Of a stretch of 5,349 nucleotides of DNA, positions 5,110 through 5,349 are shown piece after piece. The first letter of the stretch is position 1, and the number at the start of each line of letters is the position of its first letter. The DNA lies in contig SLST01000345.1 of assembly GCA_007130265.1 (NCBI GenBank), forward strand, positions 1-5,349. Reading direction: 5' to 3'. Source of the stretch: Spirochaetales bacterium (GTDB lineage: Bacteria; Spirochaetota; Spirochaetia; DSM-27196; SLST01). The notes beneath the pieces are model-generated. The model was not told the origin of the DNA. It made no database searches and saw only the letters and a list, made by a program, of their open reading frames with translations. A program made the position numbers and the translations under genes.

Positions 5110-5349
5110 CTCCGGCGGACTCGACGTCGGCCCCGGAACACGAAGAGGAAGAGCAGCGTCGCCGCGCCGGTCATCAGTGCCGCGGCGAGAAACATCCGCT
5201 GGATGCCGAACGCCTGATAGAGGTATCCACCGAGCAGGGCGCCCAGGATGCCGCCGACTCCCATGTTCGTGCTCGTGAAGATCGACTGCGCCGTCGCGCC
5301 CATCCCTTCAGGGGCGATCTCCTGCGCGTAGGTGACGCCGGCAACCAGA
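5106..5349 (-). CDS. MFS transporter, C-terminal fragment (MFS_1-like)
   Basis: The frame enters from the right edge and ends at the TAA at 5108-5106, giving the last 80 residues of an integral membrane transporter. Visible are an amphipathic loop YAQEIAPEGMGATAQS, a Gly-rich helix GVGGILGALLGGYLY, the loop QAFGIQRM, a final hydrophobic helix (LAAALMTGAATLLFLFVF) and a basic cytoplasmic tail RGRRRVRRS. The 'P...GATAQS...GG.LGALLGGYLY..FG' pattern is typical of the eleventh helix of MFS_1-like (PPP/NHS/LacY-type) permeases, which differ from the FHS-like gene at 1410. The substrate is unknown. An internal ATG at 5303 exists, but coding similarity continues upstream of it to the edge, so it is not the start. 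Confidence 0.85.
   Translation of the reverse strand, partial: LVAGVTYAQEIAPEGMGATAQSIFTSTNMGVGGILGALLGGYLYQAFGIQRMFLAAALMTGAATLLFLFVFRGRRRVRRS

Noticed and set aside
5110..5135. Possible hairpin terminator around CGACGTCG after the metallophosphoesterase stop
   Set aside because: It is only an 8-bp palindrome without a loop or T-run, and it lies within the coding sequence of the minus-strand MFS gene.
5106..5303. A separate small membrane protein starting at the ATG at 5303 (minus)
   Set aside because: The frame stays open to the window edge and the upstream codons continue the MFS loop pattern (VTYAQEIAPEG), so it is the end of a larger transporter.

Overview
The window is a gene-dense stretch of a high-GC bacterial chromosome (G+C clearly above 60% by eye, not computed). 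Three things point to an actinobacterium or a similar high-GC lineage: the codon bias, the very short intergenic gaps, and promoters placed so close to start codons that transcripts would be leaderless. Nothing in the sequence fixes the phylum, and Chloroflexota or Deinococcota are not excluded. I see no tRNA, rRNA, CRISPR array, insertion sequence or phage gene.

Layout. Positions 1-197 (minus) hold the first 65 codons of a GH42 beta-galactosidase that runs off the left edge. A 93-bp divergent promoter region (198-290) carries a -10-like element for each direction and a perfect 12-bp palindrome. Positions 291-1361 (plus) encode a beta-type DNA amino-methyltransferase, probably N4-cytosine, with no restriction endonuclease beside it. 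A 48-bp gap holds a small hairpin and a strong extended -10 element. Then four plus-strand genes follow closely: an FHS-like MFS sugar permease (1410-2612), a CofE-like gamma-glutamyl ligase (2631-3380), an Ntn-hydrolase of the N4-(beta-N-acetylglucosaminyl)-L-asparaginase family (3377-4234), and a calcineurin-like metallophosphoesterase resembling ADP-ribose/CDP-alcohol diphosphatase (4231-5109). The last three overlap by 4 bp at ATGA and GTGA junctions. On the minus strand, the C-terminal 80 residues of a second MFS transporter enter from the right edge and stop at 5106, overlapping the metallophosphoesterase stop by 4 bp.

How the genes may work together (inference). The permease would import a small, possibly glycosylated, solute. 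The Ntn-hydrolase would cleave an amide such as the GlcNAc-Asn bond. The CofE-like enzyme would form a gamma-glutamyl amide, and the phosphoesterase would cleave a phosphate or diphosphate ester. With a beta-galactosidase and a second transporter as neighbours, this looks like a scavenging locus for glycoconjugates or modified amino acids. A transporter, an amide-forming enzyme, an amide-cleaving enzyme and a phosphoesterase in one unit do not match a pathway I can name, and this is the most interesting part of the window.

Regulation. All four genes with a non-coding upstream region (GH42, methyltransferase, MFS, CofE-like) have a TAnnnT or TATAAA hexamer ending 5-7 nt before the ATG and no usable Shine-Dalgarno. 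The two internal operon genes instead have clear purine-rich ribosome binding sites. This split suggests leaderless initiation for first genes and coupled, SD-driven initiation inside the operon.
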